In this document: piece by piece, positions 44,974 through 53,622 of the stretch
Numbering within the stretch: the stretch's first letter is position 1
Layout: the number at the start of each line of letters is the position of its first letter
NCBI GenBank assembly: GCA_040876735.1
Contig: JBBDPC010000005.1
Location: 1 to 64,000, forward strand
Origin: Natronomicrosphaera sp040876735
Lineage (GTDB): Bacteria; Planctomycetota; Phycisphaerae; Phycisphaerales; Phycisphaeraceae
Length of the DNA: 64,000 nucleotides
Direction: 5' to 3'
Translations under genes and position numbers: made by a program
The notes under the pieces: model-generated
The model's input: the letters and a program-made list of their open reading frames with translations, nothing else
Databases searched by the model: none
Told to the model about the DNA's origin: nothing

Positions 44974-45756
44974 ATGATGAGTTACATGCTTCGAGGAACG
45001 TGCATCGCCACGCTCACGGTCGGCACCTTGTCCCTGCAGGCCGGGGCGACGATCTACCAGGACAGCTTCAGCCGCGAGGGCCTTCTGCACGGCTCCGCGC
45101 CGGATGTGGCCCCGGGCGCCGAAACGTGGACCGCCCACGATCAGGAGGGTGCCACGACCCCCGCCACCGATGGTTCCGTGCTCACCTTCAGTGCAGCACG
45201 GCGAAACATGTTCCTGCCGTTCACGCCGCAGGCGGGGAACGTCTACGAACTGAGCGTCGACGTCAAAATCGACGGGACGAGCGACGCCAGCGACTGGCAC
45301 GGACTCGGGTTCCAGGGTGACATCGAAACGCTCAATGACGGTGCTAATATGGCTTTTCCCGATCCTGATCCCGAAGCCGGCCGTGCGTGGATGCTGCTGC
45401 GCAACAACGGCGCTTCGCTGGCTTTTGCGGGGCCGGGCACGCAGAACAATCTGGGCGGAGATGCGACGGGCACGCATGCGTCCGACGTCTTCCATACGCT
45501 CAAGGTGGTGTTGGACACAACCGCCTCGCAGTGGACCTACACCGCTTACATCAACAACGTGGCGATCGCCCCGACCCATACCTACGCTGTCGGCGAGAAC
45601 CCGGACATCCACAATGTCAGCCTGAACGCCGCAGGCAACAACGGCTTCGCCTACACATATGACAACTTCCAACTGGTCCCCGAGCCGGCCAGCCTGGCGC
45701 TGCTGGGCCTCGGCGGTCTGGCTCTGCTGGGTCGGCGACGCAAGCAGCAGGCTTGA
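44974..45756 (+). CDS. PEP-CTERM surface protein, lectin-like
   Basis: A 260-residue exported protein: signal peptide, one concanavalin-like beta-sandwich domain (about 25-230; LTFSAARRNMFLPFTPQ, ASQWTYTAYINNVAI) and a PEP-CTERM tail (VPEPASLALLGLGGLALLG then RRRKQ). AGGAG lies before the tandem ATGs at 44974. A strong terminator follows 34 bases after the stop. A carbohydrate-binding surface protein is the likely role, inferred from fold resemblance. Confidence 0.9.
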   Translation: MMSYMLRGTCIATLTVGTLSLQAGATIYQDSFSREGLLHGSAPDVAPGAETWTAHDQEGATTPATDGSVLTFSAARRNMFLPFTPQAGNVYELSVDVKIDGTSDASDWHGLGFQGDIETLNDGANMAFPDPDPEAGRAWMLLRNNGASLAFAGPGTQNNLGGDATGTHASDVFHTLKVVLDTTASQWTYTAYINNVAIAPTHTYAVGENPDIHNVSLNAAGNNGFAYTYDNFQLVPEPASLALLGLGGLALLGRRRKQQA

Positions 45757-45790
45757 ACGCTGCACCGTCCACCCATTGAAAACTCTGTGC

Positions 45791-45825
45791 CGCCCCGGAA
45801 CGCGAACGCGTTCCGGGGCGTTTTT
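45791..45825 (+). terminator. Strong Rho-independent terminator
   Basis: Perfect 14-bp GC-rich stem (CGCCCCGGAACGCG / CGCGTTCCGGGGCG, arms 45791-45804 and 45807-45820) followed by TTTTT at 45821. It ends the PEP-CTERM gene. Confidence 0.92.
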
Positions 45826-45841
45826 CAATCTCCAGGCACCG

Positions 45842-47782
45842 TCACGCCGGCCCGGCATCCATGCCCGCGCGATAGCCCACCACCCCCGCCGGGTACTTGC
45901 ACAGCCCGCCGCTTTTCCCGAGTCGAAAGGCCGCGGGGATCGCCGCACCAAACGGCCGACGCCACGCCCACGTCCCCACCTGCACATCGAGCCCTTCGAT
46001 CAACTCGATCGTCGGCGACGCCCCTTGCTGCACCGCCATCACCACGTAGATCCCCAGCCACGGCCGGTGGGCGAACGCCGCACGCACATAAGGCCGGCCG
46101 GGGTAGGTCACATGCTCGCCGCCCTGGAACTTGCGCTGCGAATCAGGCATCGTCTCCAAGGTCACCGCGTCCGGCTGAGCCCCCAGGAAACGGGCGGTCA
46201 GGTTCGGGCCCGCAGGCGACTGAAGCGTGAAGCCCCGGCCGTCCGCATGCGCTTCAAACTTAAGCCGACTGTCGAAGCTCATGTGCCACGCCCAGTCGCG
46301 GCCGGCGTGATCGTCGACTTGGTCCAGCATCGCCAGCACCGCCGGCGAGCCGGCCGCTTCGCGGTAGTCCACCGCCATCCACCGTTCGTGGTAGCCGACG
46401 CTTGGCTTCCGCAGATCGATCCCGGCCACGCCGCCGTGCTTGTTCGGCTCGTCCCACATCACGGCGCCGCAACGGTTGGTCTCGGTTCGCCCCCCTACCG
46501 GTGTCACCACACTTTGGTAGATCGCGCCCGCGCGGGCCTGGCCGCCGCCGATGATCCAGTCGTAGCCCAACGCCATGAAACGGATCGAGCCCGCATCGTC
46601 CTGCTTGTGCCCCCCGATCTGCGTCGTGCGGGCATAGGCGCCGAAGATGGCGTCGTCCGCATCGCGGTACCGGTTCCGCCACACCACCAGCCCCTGTCGG
46701 CTGTCGCTGACGTGCGCGGGCAGGGGTCCCGCCGGCTCAACCGCAAGCGAATCGTACGGGTAGTAGAGCAAGCCGAAAAACAGGCCGCCCCATTGCGGCG
46801 CAAACCGGCTGTCCGCCGCCACGCCGTTCAGGCGATCGTACATCCACCGCAACGCGCCGCGCTGGTGATCGTGCGCCATGGCGATCGACAACACCGCCAC
46901 GCTGGATTGCAACCAGCCTGCTCCGGCATCGTTCCAGCTCAGCATCATGCCGAAGCCGTCGGCCGGCCTGGTCGAGTCGCTGACCGTCGGCCGGGCGCAA
47001 CTGGTGGCATAAAGGCTCGCTGCCACATTGCGAAGCTGCGGATGCCGCGCCAGCAGGTCGCCGCCCTCGTCTGCCTGCGACGCCATCACCACGGGCATCC
47101 AGTATGCCCCGGCATAGGCCATGTATCCCAGGCCCTCGTGGTAGATCCCTGCGTCGCCATGGTGCATCAAAAACGCGCTGACGCGCCCGCGCGCCCAGGC
47201 GATCTGCTCGCTCATGTCCACCGGCTCGCCGTTGCCCGCATCGCAGCCGTGCAACGCCATGGCGGCCATGCACGCGCCGCCGTGATCCACGGCCCAGTGG
47301 TTGTTCGTCACCACATGCGGGTCGGTGACGTGCAACTCGACTTCCCGGCTGCTGAGCACCAGTCGCCGAAGCAGGCGGGCGTGACGCTGCCGCTGATCGT
47401 CGTCCCACAGCGCGTAACAGCCATCCTGCACAATCGCCGCGACAAGACTCTGGTGGCCCAGGTGCAGGTTCTTCCGGCTCCAGGGCGTCGTCCATGCCTG
47501 CATGTGTGCCAGCGCCCGGTCGGCGTAGGCTTTTTCGCCGCACATCATTGCCATGATCGCGCACGCCACGGGATAAGCCCCGCCCGCCGTCGCGCGCGAT
47601 TCGCCCTCCGCCGCTTCGCCGGGCTCGACCACCGCTTCCCACGGCTGGTCGGCCACCGCCCGCGCCTGCTCGATCATGCCCACCGCCGTCGGCTCGCTCG
47701 CCGCGAACCGGTCGCGGACCATCGCCAGCCGCTCAGGCCGGGCCCAGATCGGCTGCCAGGTTCCAAGGGTGGCGACCGTCAT
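45842..47782 (-). CDS. Cytoplasmic heparinase/alginate-lyase-like protein
   Basis: A 646-residue protein without signal peptide. The N-terminal half is helical toroid type (TNNHWAVDHGGACMAAMAL, with the NNHW motif common in heparinase-like and alginate lyases; HEGLGYMAYAGAYW), the C-terminal half beta-rich (GGHKQDDAGSIRFMALGYDW). It probably acts on imported oligosaccharides. Its ATG overlaps the stop of the GH42-like gene by 4 bases (ATGA), so the two are translationally coupled. Last gene of the large minus-strand cluster. Confidence 0.72.
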   Translation of the reverse strand: MTVATLGTWQPIWARPERLAMVRDRFAASEPTAVGMIEQARAVADQPWEAVVEPGEAAEGESRATAGGAYPVACAIMAMMCGEKAYADRALAHMQAWTTPWSRKNLHLGHQSLVAAIVQDGCYALWDDDQRQRHARLLRRLVLSSREVELHVTDPHVVTNNHWAVDHGGACMAAMALHGCDAGNGEPVDMSEQIAWARGRVSAFLMHHGDAGIYHEGLGYMAYAGAYWMPVVMASQADEGGDLLARHPQLRNVAASLYATSCARPTVSDSTRPADGFGMMLSWNDAGAGWLQSSVAVLSIAMAHDHQRGALRWMYDRLNGVAADSRFAPQWGGLFFGLLYYPYDSLAVEPAGPLPAHVSDSRQGLVVWRNRYRDADDAIFGAYARTTQIGGHKQDDAGSIRFMALGYDWIIGGGQARAGAIYQSVVTPVGGRTETNRCGAVMWDEPNKHGGVAGIDLRKPSVGYHERWMAVDYREAAGSPAVLAMLDQVDDHAGRDWAWHMSFDSRLKFEAHADGRGFTLQSPAGPNLTARFLGAQPDAVTLETMPDSQRKFQGGEHVTYPGRPYVRAAFAHRPWLGIYVVMAVQQGASPTIELIEGLDVQVGTWAWRRPFGAAIPAAFRLGKSGGLCKYPAGVVGYRAGMDAGPA

Positions 47783-50106
47783 GGCATCACCTCCTCACGC
47801 GGCACACGCAGCCACCGGCCCGAGCAGTCCGGCACGGTCACAGGCTTGCTCAAATCCACCAGCTCATCGGTAAGCACGTCCGTGGCCTGCGACGCCGCCG
47901 TGCCCGCCGCGGGCGTGAGGGTTGCCTGCGCCGGGTCGCCGTCGTTGAGCAGGAAGTAATGGTCGGCCGTCGGGGCGACGAGGCGGTAGCAGATCGCGCC
48001 TTCGCACTGGTAAGGCAGCGGCAGATCACCCACCGCCGCCTGCACCAGCAGCCGTTGCGCCGCCGTCTGCCCCGGCCGCTTGCACGTCAGCGCCGCCTGC
48101 GTCGCCAGCACCACGGCCTGCCCCTCGCCGAGTTGGTGCTCGGTCATCACCGGCAGCGGATGATCGGCCGTCGCGTGGTCGAACGACTGCACCACGCGGG
48201 CAGTGGTGGGTTGCAGGTCGAGGGTGAAACCTTCGACCGTCTGACCTTCGATGCGCCACGCGCGGTTGCCGGGCCGGGAGTATTGCACGTCGGCCAACCG
48301 GCAGCCGAAGAGTTGCTCAAAGGCCGAGTCGTCAGCCGTTGACAGCAGTTGGCCGAAGGCGTCGTACCATCCGCCGGGTGCATCAAGCACGACGCGCAGC
48401 CCGCGCCGCACTTCGCCGGCCAACTGTTCGAGCAACGCTTCGTCGAGCATGAGGCAGGCGGGCAGGTAGAGGCTCTGGTATCGGCTGGCGAGGCCGGCGG
48501 CCAGGTCGGCGGGGGTGACGAACTCCCATGGCACGTTGGCGTCGATCAAGGCGCGGGCCGTGCCGATGCGTGCGTCCACCGGCATGCTGCGGAAGTGGTC
48601 GCGGCCGGCGAGCGAGATAGCGGCCCAGCCGGCGTCGACTTCCCAGCTTTGCAGGACGCCGACGGTCGGCTGCTTGCGGGCCTGCCACAGTTCGTCACGG
48701 TAGCGCTGGCAGGCCGCGCCGATGCGGCCGGCGGCGACGGCGCGATCGGTGGGCTGATCGTTGCGATCCAGCAGCGCATATTCGCCCGCCTCCCAGCCGG
48801 CGGTGCGCGTGTTCCAGCTCCAGAGCCCGAAGCCGCGGAAGCCTGCGGCGATCCAACTGAGCATCAACTGCGTCATCACCCCGCCGTCAACGGTGAAGCC
48901 AGCCGTCTGCGCCGCGGCCGAGGCGAGAAAGGGCGCCTTGCCGCCGGAGAGTTGCTGCGGTCCGCCGGTGGACTCCCACGTCGCCGACCACCCGCCCTTG
49001 ATCCAGTCCGCCGCCAGCGACGATTGGATGTAGACCGGGCGCATGATCTCGAAGTCGGTCTCTTCGAAATGCCATGCCAGGTGCATGGAGGGGTAGAACG
49101 AGCCCGTCTCGGCGATCGTTTCGGCGATGCCCGCCATGTCGATGCCCCACATCGCCGCCGGTAGAAAGAGGCTCATCTCGCCGCCGGCGCGGCAGGGCAC
49201 GTTCGGGTCCGCCGCCAGCGCCGCCGCGCTGCCTCGGCGGATGCGACGCAGGTGCAGATCGGCCTTAAAGCGCAGTACATCCCGGACGCGGCGGTATTCG
49301 CGCACCTGGCCGCGCAGTTGATCGAGCACGCCCGCCTCAACCTCCTCCCATGTCGTCCAGTCGGTGCGCGTCACCATGCTGTGGTGCATGTTCCACGTCC
49401 GGCAAAGCGCCGGCACGCTGCCGTACTGCTCACGCAACCAGGCGGTGAACGGGCCCGCCGCCTCCGGCGGCAGGCCGAAGTGCGGCGCCGGCACAACCCC
49501 GGGCACATCCGCCACGGCGTCTGACTCGGCCTCCGACTCCGCCGCGCCAAAGCCCCGTTTGAGGTAATGGGGGCTGTCGATGCGCTCGCGCATGATGCCA
49601 TGCTGACGCTCAATCCACTTCGGGTGCTCGCGCAACCGTTCGGGCGCGATGTCCGGCTCGATGCCGAGCGATTTGAGCAACTCAGGCGTCGGGTCTTCAA
49701 AGCCCGCGTCACCGTACCACCAGGGAATGATGCCCTCGTCCAGCGCCATGTGCATCACGCGCCGCTGGTCCGTGCCGGGGCAGACCTGGCACTGCTTGAG
49801 GCAAGTGAAGCCCAAGCGTTTCATCAGCCGGAAGTGCTCGCGGATGGCCGCGTCGCTCATGCCCGGACGCTCGATGAACACACTCCCCACCGGCCACGGC
49901 CGAAGGCGGCGCAGCTTCTGCTGAACCGGGCTGTCATGCCGCGACAGCCAGGGATCACGCTCGGGCGACGACGCCCCAGCTACAATCGACACTGCGTCAT
50001 CCGTCTCAACGGCAGACGGTTGCACAACGGAATGATCTCGGGACTTCATCAAATCTCCATCCATGTCAAATACACAAGTACGCTGTTGTTTCCACCATGC
50101 CATCAT
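47779..50106 (-). CDS. GH42-like glycoside hydrolase
   Basis: A 775-residue protein without signal peptide. The barrel region has GH42 beta-galactosidase-like patterns (HFRLMKRLGFTCLKQCQ; FTAWLREQYGSVPALCRTWN; EYRRVRDVLRFKADLHLRR), and a later domain resembles the glutamine-amidotransferase-like trimerisation domain (RIGTARALIDANVPWEFV; SLYLPACLMLDEALLEQL). The usual catalytic Asn-Glu pair is not obvious, so activity is uncertain. AAGG lies before the tandem ATGs at 50106, 10 bases after the GH28 stop. Confidence 0.62.
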   Translation of the reverse strand: MMAWWKQQRTCVFDMDGDLMKSRDHSVVQPSAVETDDAVSIVAGASSPERDPWLSRHDSPVQQKLRRLRPWPVGSVFIERPGMSDAAIREHFRLMKRLGFTCLKQCQVCPGTDQRRVMHMALDEGIIPWWYGDAGFEDPTPELLKSLGIEPDIAPERLREHPKWIERQHGIMRERIDSPHYLKRGFGAAESEAESDAVADVPGVVPAPHFGLPPEAAGPFTAWLREQYGSVPALCRTWNMHHSMVTRTDWTTWEEVEAGVLDQLRGQVREYRRVRDVLRFKADLHLRRIRRGSAAALAADPNVPCRAGGEMSLFLPAAMWGIDMAGIAETIAETGSFYPSMHLAWHFEETDFEIMRPVYIQSSLAADWIKGGWSATWESTGGPQQLSGGKAPFLASAAAQTAGFTVDGGVMTQLMLSWIAAGFRGFGLWSWNTRTAGWEAGEYALLDRNDQPTDRAVAAGRIGAACQRYRDELWQARKQPTVGVLQSWEVDAGWAAISLAGRDHFRSMPVDARIGTARALIDANVPWEFVTPADLAAGLASRYQSLYLPACLMLDEALLEQLAGEVRRGLRVVLDAPGGWYDAFGQLLSTADDSAFEQLFGCRLADVQYSRPGNRAWRIEGQTVEGFTLDLQPTTARVVQSFDHATADHPLPVMTEHQLGEGQAVVLATQAALTCKRPGQTAAQRLLVQAAVGDLPLPYQCEGAICYRLVAPTADHYFLLNDGDPAQATLTPAAGTAASQATDVLTDELVDLSKPVTVPDCSGRWLRVPREEVMP

Positions 50107-50116
50107 GCGGAAACCT

Positions 50117-51535
50117 TCACTTCAAAGCCCGCTTGGCCGTGGCAGCTTCGGATACGTCAATACTGCACGCCTGAAGGTCGTAGCGTGATTCGCCGGCCGG
50201 TTCTGGCGTGATGCTGGCCCCGCTCACCCGGCCGTCTACCAGCCCGCGGCCCCAGAGCAACGGAAAATCAAACTCCGCCCCGGCCTCGGGCAGGCTCACG
50301 TGCAGGTTGTCGATGACCAGCCGGTGCACATTCTCCGCCACGACCGCGGCCCGGGCCGCACGCGCTTCCGGACTGCGGTTGGAAAACTGCACGCTGCGCG
50401 CCTCGGCAGCGAGCGGAGCCGGGTCTTCCACCTCCGGCATCGTCACCATCACATCACGCAACGTCACGTTCTCCAGCCGGCACCCCGCCTCGGCGGTCAG
50501 CAGGCACCGGCCCGTCGTGCGCGTGGCAAAGTTGCTGATGCTGACGTTGCGGATGGTCCCCGGCGGATCGTTGTCATCTTTACGCCGAAGGTCGATGTGA
50601 ATCGGCCGTTGCAGCGGCAGGCCCGCAAGCGTATCGCAGGCGATGTTGCTGATCATAATGTCTTCGAACGTCGTGCCCCGCAGGTTGTACAGCCCCACGA
50701 CACGATGCGACGCATGCGCCACGCAGTTGCTGAACGTGACCTGACGCATCGGATGGTACGACTCGGCCGCGCCCAGCTTCAGCGCGACGCAATTGGTGCG
50801 CAGCGTGCAGTTGGTCACCGTCACCCGTTCGAGCGACCGGCTGTCCTCGGTGGTCTTGAGAACGATCGCATCGTCGCCGCAGCGAATGTTGCAGTTGCTG
50901 ATGCACACGTCGTGGCAGCCGTTGATGTCGATCCCATCCGTGTTCGGGCCGAACAGGTCGTTGTCGATCCGCACGCCATTCACCACCACCGCATCGCAGC
51001 GATGCAGGTGCAGCGTCCAGCCGGGGGGGTTGACGATGCTCACGTCGTGCATGTGCACGTCCCGGCAGTGGACCACCTCGATCATCGGCGAGGGGCGAGC
51101 GTCGCGCGCCCGCTTCCACGTGTTCGGCATCGCGGCATGCCAGAACGCCTCGCCTTGTCCGTCGATCGTGCCTCCGCCACATAGCCGGACATTTTCGAGC
51201 CCCTCGGCAACGATGAAGTGATACGGGTGGCGATCACCGTCCTTCCCCCGCCGACTCGGCGCATAGTCCGCCAGGTCGCGCGAGGCCTGGAGCACCGCGC
51301 CGGTGGCAAGTTCCAGCGTGACGTGGCTACGAAGATGCAAAGTGCCGCAGCGATATCGTCCCGCCGGCAGCACGACACGACCGCCGCCCTGCTCGCCCGC
51401 AACATCGATCACACGCTGGATGGCTGCGGTCGCCGGCGCGCGGCCGTCGGCCACGGCGCCGAAAGCAGTCGCGTCCCACACCTTCGCACCGGGTCTTTGC
51501 TCGGCGGCCACACGCCCTTCTGTGTGTTCAATCAT
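50117..51535 (-). CDS. GH28 polygalacturonase-like enzyme
   Basis: A 472-residue right-handed beta-helix. Family 28 motifs are NTDGID (198-203) and GDD (220-222), which carry the catalytic aspartates. The third motif, normally G-H-G, reads SHRVVG here, so the histidine is kept but its glycine neighbours are not. No signal peptide from the ATG at 51535. GH28 enzymes hydrolyse galacturonan and related uronic-acid chains. It lies 34 bases after one of the secreted lyase-like genes, consistent with cytoplasmic processing of the products. Confidence 0.85.
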   Translation of the reverse strand: MIEHTEGRVAAEQRPGAKVWDATAFGAVADGRAPATAAIQRVIDVAGEQGGGRVVLPAGRYRCGTLHLRSHVTLELATGAVLQASRDLADYAPSRRGKDGDRHPYHFIVAEGLENVRLCGGGTIDGQGEAFWHAAMPNTWKRARDARPSPMIEVVHCRDVHMHDVSIVNPPGWTLHLHRCDAVVVNGVRIDNDLFGPNTDGIDINGCHDVCISNCNIRCGDDAIVLKTTEDSRSLERVTVTNCTLRTNCVALKLGAAESYHPMRQVTFSNCVAHASHRVVGLYNLRGTTFEDIMISNIACDTLAGLPLQRPIHIDLRRKDDNDPPGTIRNVSISNFATRTTGRCLLTAEAGCRLENVTLRDVMVTMPEVEDPAPLAAEARSVQFSNRSPEARAARAAVVAENVHRLVIDNLHVSLPEAGAEFDFPLLWGRGLVDGRVSGASITPEPAGESRYDLQACSIDVSEAATAKRALK

Positions 51536-51569
51536 CACATCCACTCTGCAACTCGGAAACGGAACCGCC

Positions 51570-53564
51570 TCACTGCGATTCGTTGGTAAAGCGGTACGTT
51601 CCGTCTTCGTCAAACGTGCCTTCAAAAGCACGACCGCCTGCTTCCACCCGCAGCCGGCCCGCGCGCCACCCAAGCGTGACCGGGCTGGGGTTCGGGCTGC
51701 CCGGCGCGGTCGCATAGAGATCGAGCCGGTCCTGCCAGTCGATGACTTCACCATCGCGCGCCACGCGTGGCAGGTCATGGTCCGGATTGAAGGTCACCGC
51801 GAGTCGCTCGCCGGTCGCACCGGTCAGCTCGGCCGTGCCCTGATCGAGCGCGGAAACATCCAGCGCGCCCTGCTCGACCACCGCCTTGCGGAACTCGGCG
51901 AAAGTCGCGTATTGCGCACCTGGTTCGCCAACCTCCATCGCGAAGCCGGCCAGCGCCTCGCCTTGCATCTCAGCGCGCAGGAACGTTTCGTGCGGATAGC
52001 GCTTGTCGCGGTCGTGCTCGGCCGTCTCGTACGCCGTCAGATTGATGGGCCGAACGGCAATCCACGTTTTTCCGTACTCGAAGAACCAGACGCCGTCGTC
52101 GACGTACCGCTCTGCGCTGTCAGGCACGAGAAAGTGGAACGCCTCGTGGTCTTCATCGTCCGCCGGGCGAAGCCAGATCATCAGGTTGCGGTACTGGCCA
52201 ATCTGGTCGCCGGGGTTTTTCCGGCTGTTGCCGGGCATCGGATCGCTGCGCGCCACGAAGTAGTCGACGCCGCGCTCACTGTTCCAGGCCATCAGCGAAA
52301 ACGGCGCGACGGCCCACGTCTGCTCGTGCCGCCTGGAGACGACGCTGCCCATCTGGAACGTTTCGCCGAAGTACATCGTTTCCCAGTAGCGCGGCTGGAA
52401 GTCCTCCTCGCCGGGCTGCCAGATTTCGTAAGGCGGCTTGGTGGCGAACAGTTCCACCGGCCGGTCGAAGTCCTTGTGCGCCAGTTCGGCGACGGCAGGC
52501 GGCGGGCGGTAGGCGCTGGTGAGGTGATGCACATCGTCCCGGTCCTGCACCGGGTCAGGGATGGCAGTGTCGCCGAAATACAGGTAGAGCGGGTGCGCCG
52601 GGCTGCTGTGGAACACCTCGTAACTGCCGCCGCCGTGATGCCGGGCCATGGCCCCACCGCCAAAGCCGCCACGCCAGTACTTCAGCGCTGCGGCGGTGTA
52701 AAGCCAGTCGAGTCCGGCCTTCGCCATCGCCTGCACCTGTTCGTCGTCGGCGAAGTCGTAGATGTTGTGGAACGGTGCGAGCGTGTGGCCGTGGTAGTTC
52801 GGCGAGTCCCACTCGGACATGCCCACGTGGTAGAGTTGGCGGACGTAGGTGCGAATGTGGTCTTTGTAGCGCTCGGCGGTTTCCGTGTTGCCGGTTTCCT
52901 CAGCCATCAGGTAGACCGAGCCGTAGCGCATGATGCGCATGTTGTCCGTGCCGCGTCGGTCGACCCAGTAGCCGCGTTGCTCTGGACCGTAACCGTACTC
53001 ACCAGAGCCCGTGCCGAAGCGGGGGTGTTCGCGTTCGGCGGGGTCCTGCTCGGTCCATACTTTCGCGGCGTCATACATCCGCTGGTGGTAGTCGTCATCA
53101 AGGTAAGGGCCGAAGTAGAAATACTTGCGCATCTGCCCCTTGAGCGTGAACGTCCAGAAGTAGTCGATGCCCAGCATGTGGGCGTGATGCGGGTCCGCCT
53201 GGTTGTCCTGCTCCTGGAGGGCGCGCAAAGCCCGGTCGCGGTTGCCGGCGACGAAGTTGAACATCGCGCGGGGGTAGTAGTTCTTCTCGTTTTCGCCGTA
53301 CGTCCCGCCCCTGGGCGCGCTGTTGCCGTAGCGGTCGATCGCCGGCTGAACGCGCTGCCAGAACTCGGCCTCCCACGCCTCGGGCCAGGGATTGAGCAGG
53401 TGTCCGGGCACGGGAAGCGGGCGTGCGTAGATCTGCCCGTCCTCGCCGGTGTAGATGCGTGAATCAGCCTCGTCCGCCTCTGCCGTGACAGCGAACAAGG
53501 GGACGGTAAGCATCAGTGCTGCGACGAACCGCGCACACTGCGGGATGCAGCTTCTGGTCATCAT
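51570..53564 (-). CDS. Secreted lyase-like protein, paralogue A
   Basis: A 664-residue exported protein (signal ARFVAALMLTVPLFAVTAEA). The first 350 residues are alpha-helical, the rest beta-rich, a toroid plus sandwich plan like many polysaccharide lyases. The block EWDSPNYHGHTLAPFHNIYD, then DDEQVQAMAKAGLDWL, is shared with two other proteins in this cluster. AAGGA lies 7 bases before the tandem ATGs at 53564. No characterised family was recognised; lyase activity is inferred from fold and context. Confidence 0.8.
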   Translation of the reverse strand: MMTRSCIPQCARFVAALMLTVPLFAVTAEADEADSRIYTGEDGQIYARPLPVPGHLLNPWPEAWEAEFWQRVQPAIDRYGNSAPRGGTYGENEKNYYPRAMFNFVAGNRDRALRALQEQDNQADPHHAHMLGIDYFWTFTLKGQMRKYFYFGPYLDDDYHQRMYDAAKVWTEQDPAEREHPRFGTGSGEYGYGPEQRGYWVDRRGTDNMRIMRYGSVYLMAEETGNTETAERYKDHIRTYVRQLYHVGMSEWDSPNYHGHTLAPFHNIYDFADDEQVQAMAKAGLDWLYTAAALKYWRGGFGGGAMARHHGGGSYEVFHSSPAHPLYLYFGDTAIPDPVQDRDDVHHLTSAYRPPPAVAELAHKDFDRPVELFATKPPYEIWQPGEEDFQPRYWETMYFGETFQMGSVVSRRHEQTWAVAPFSLMAWNSERGVDYFVARSDPMPGNSRKNPGDQIGQYRNLMIWLRPADDEDHEAFHFLVPDSAERYVDDGVWFFEYGKTWIAVRPINLTAYETAEHDRDKRYPHETFLRAEMQGEALAGFAMEVGEPGAQYATFAEFRKAVVEQGALDVSALDQGTAELTGATGERLAVTFNPDHDLPRVARDGEVIDWQDRLDLYATAPGSPNPSPVTLGWRAGRLRVEAGGRAFEGTFDEDGTYRFTNESQ

Positions 53565-53622
53565 GAAGCATCCTTCGGTTAAGTCATCACTGGCAAGCAG
53601 GCAACGCCGTGGCGCCTGCTGT

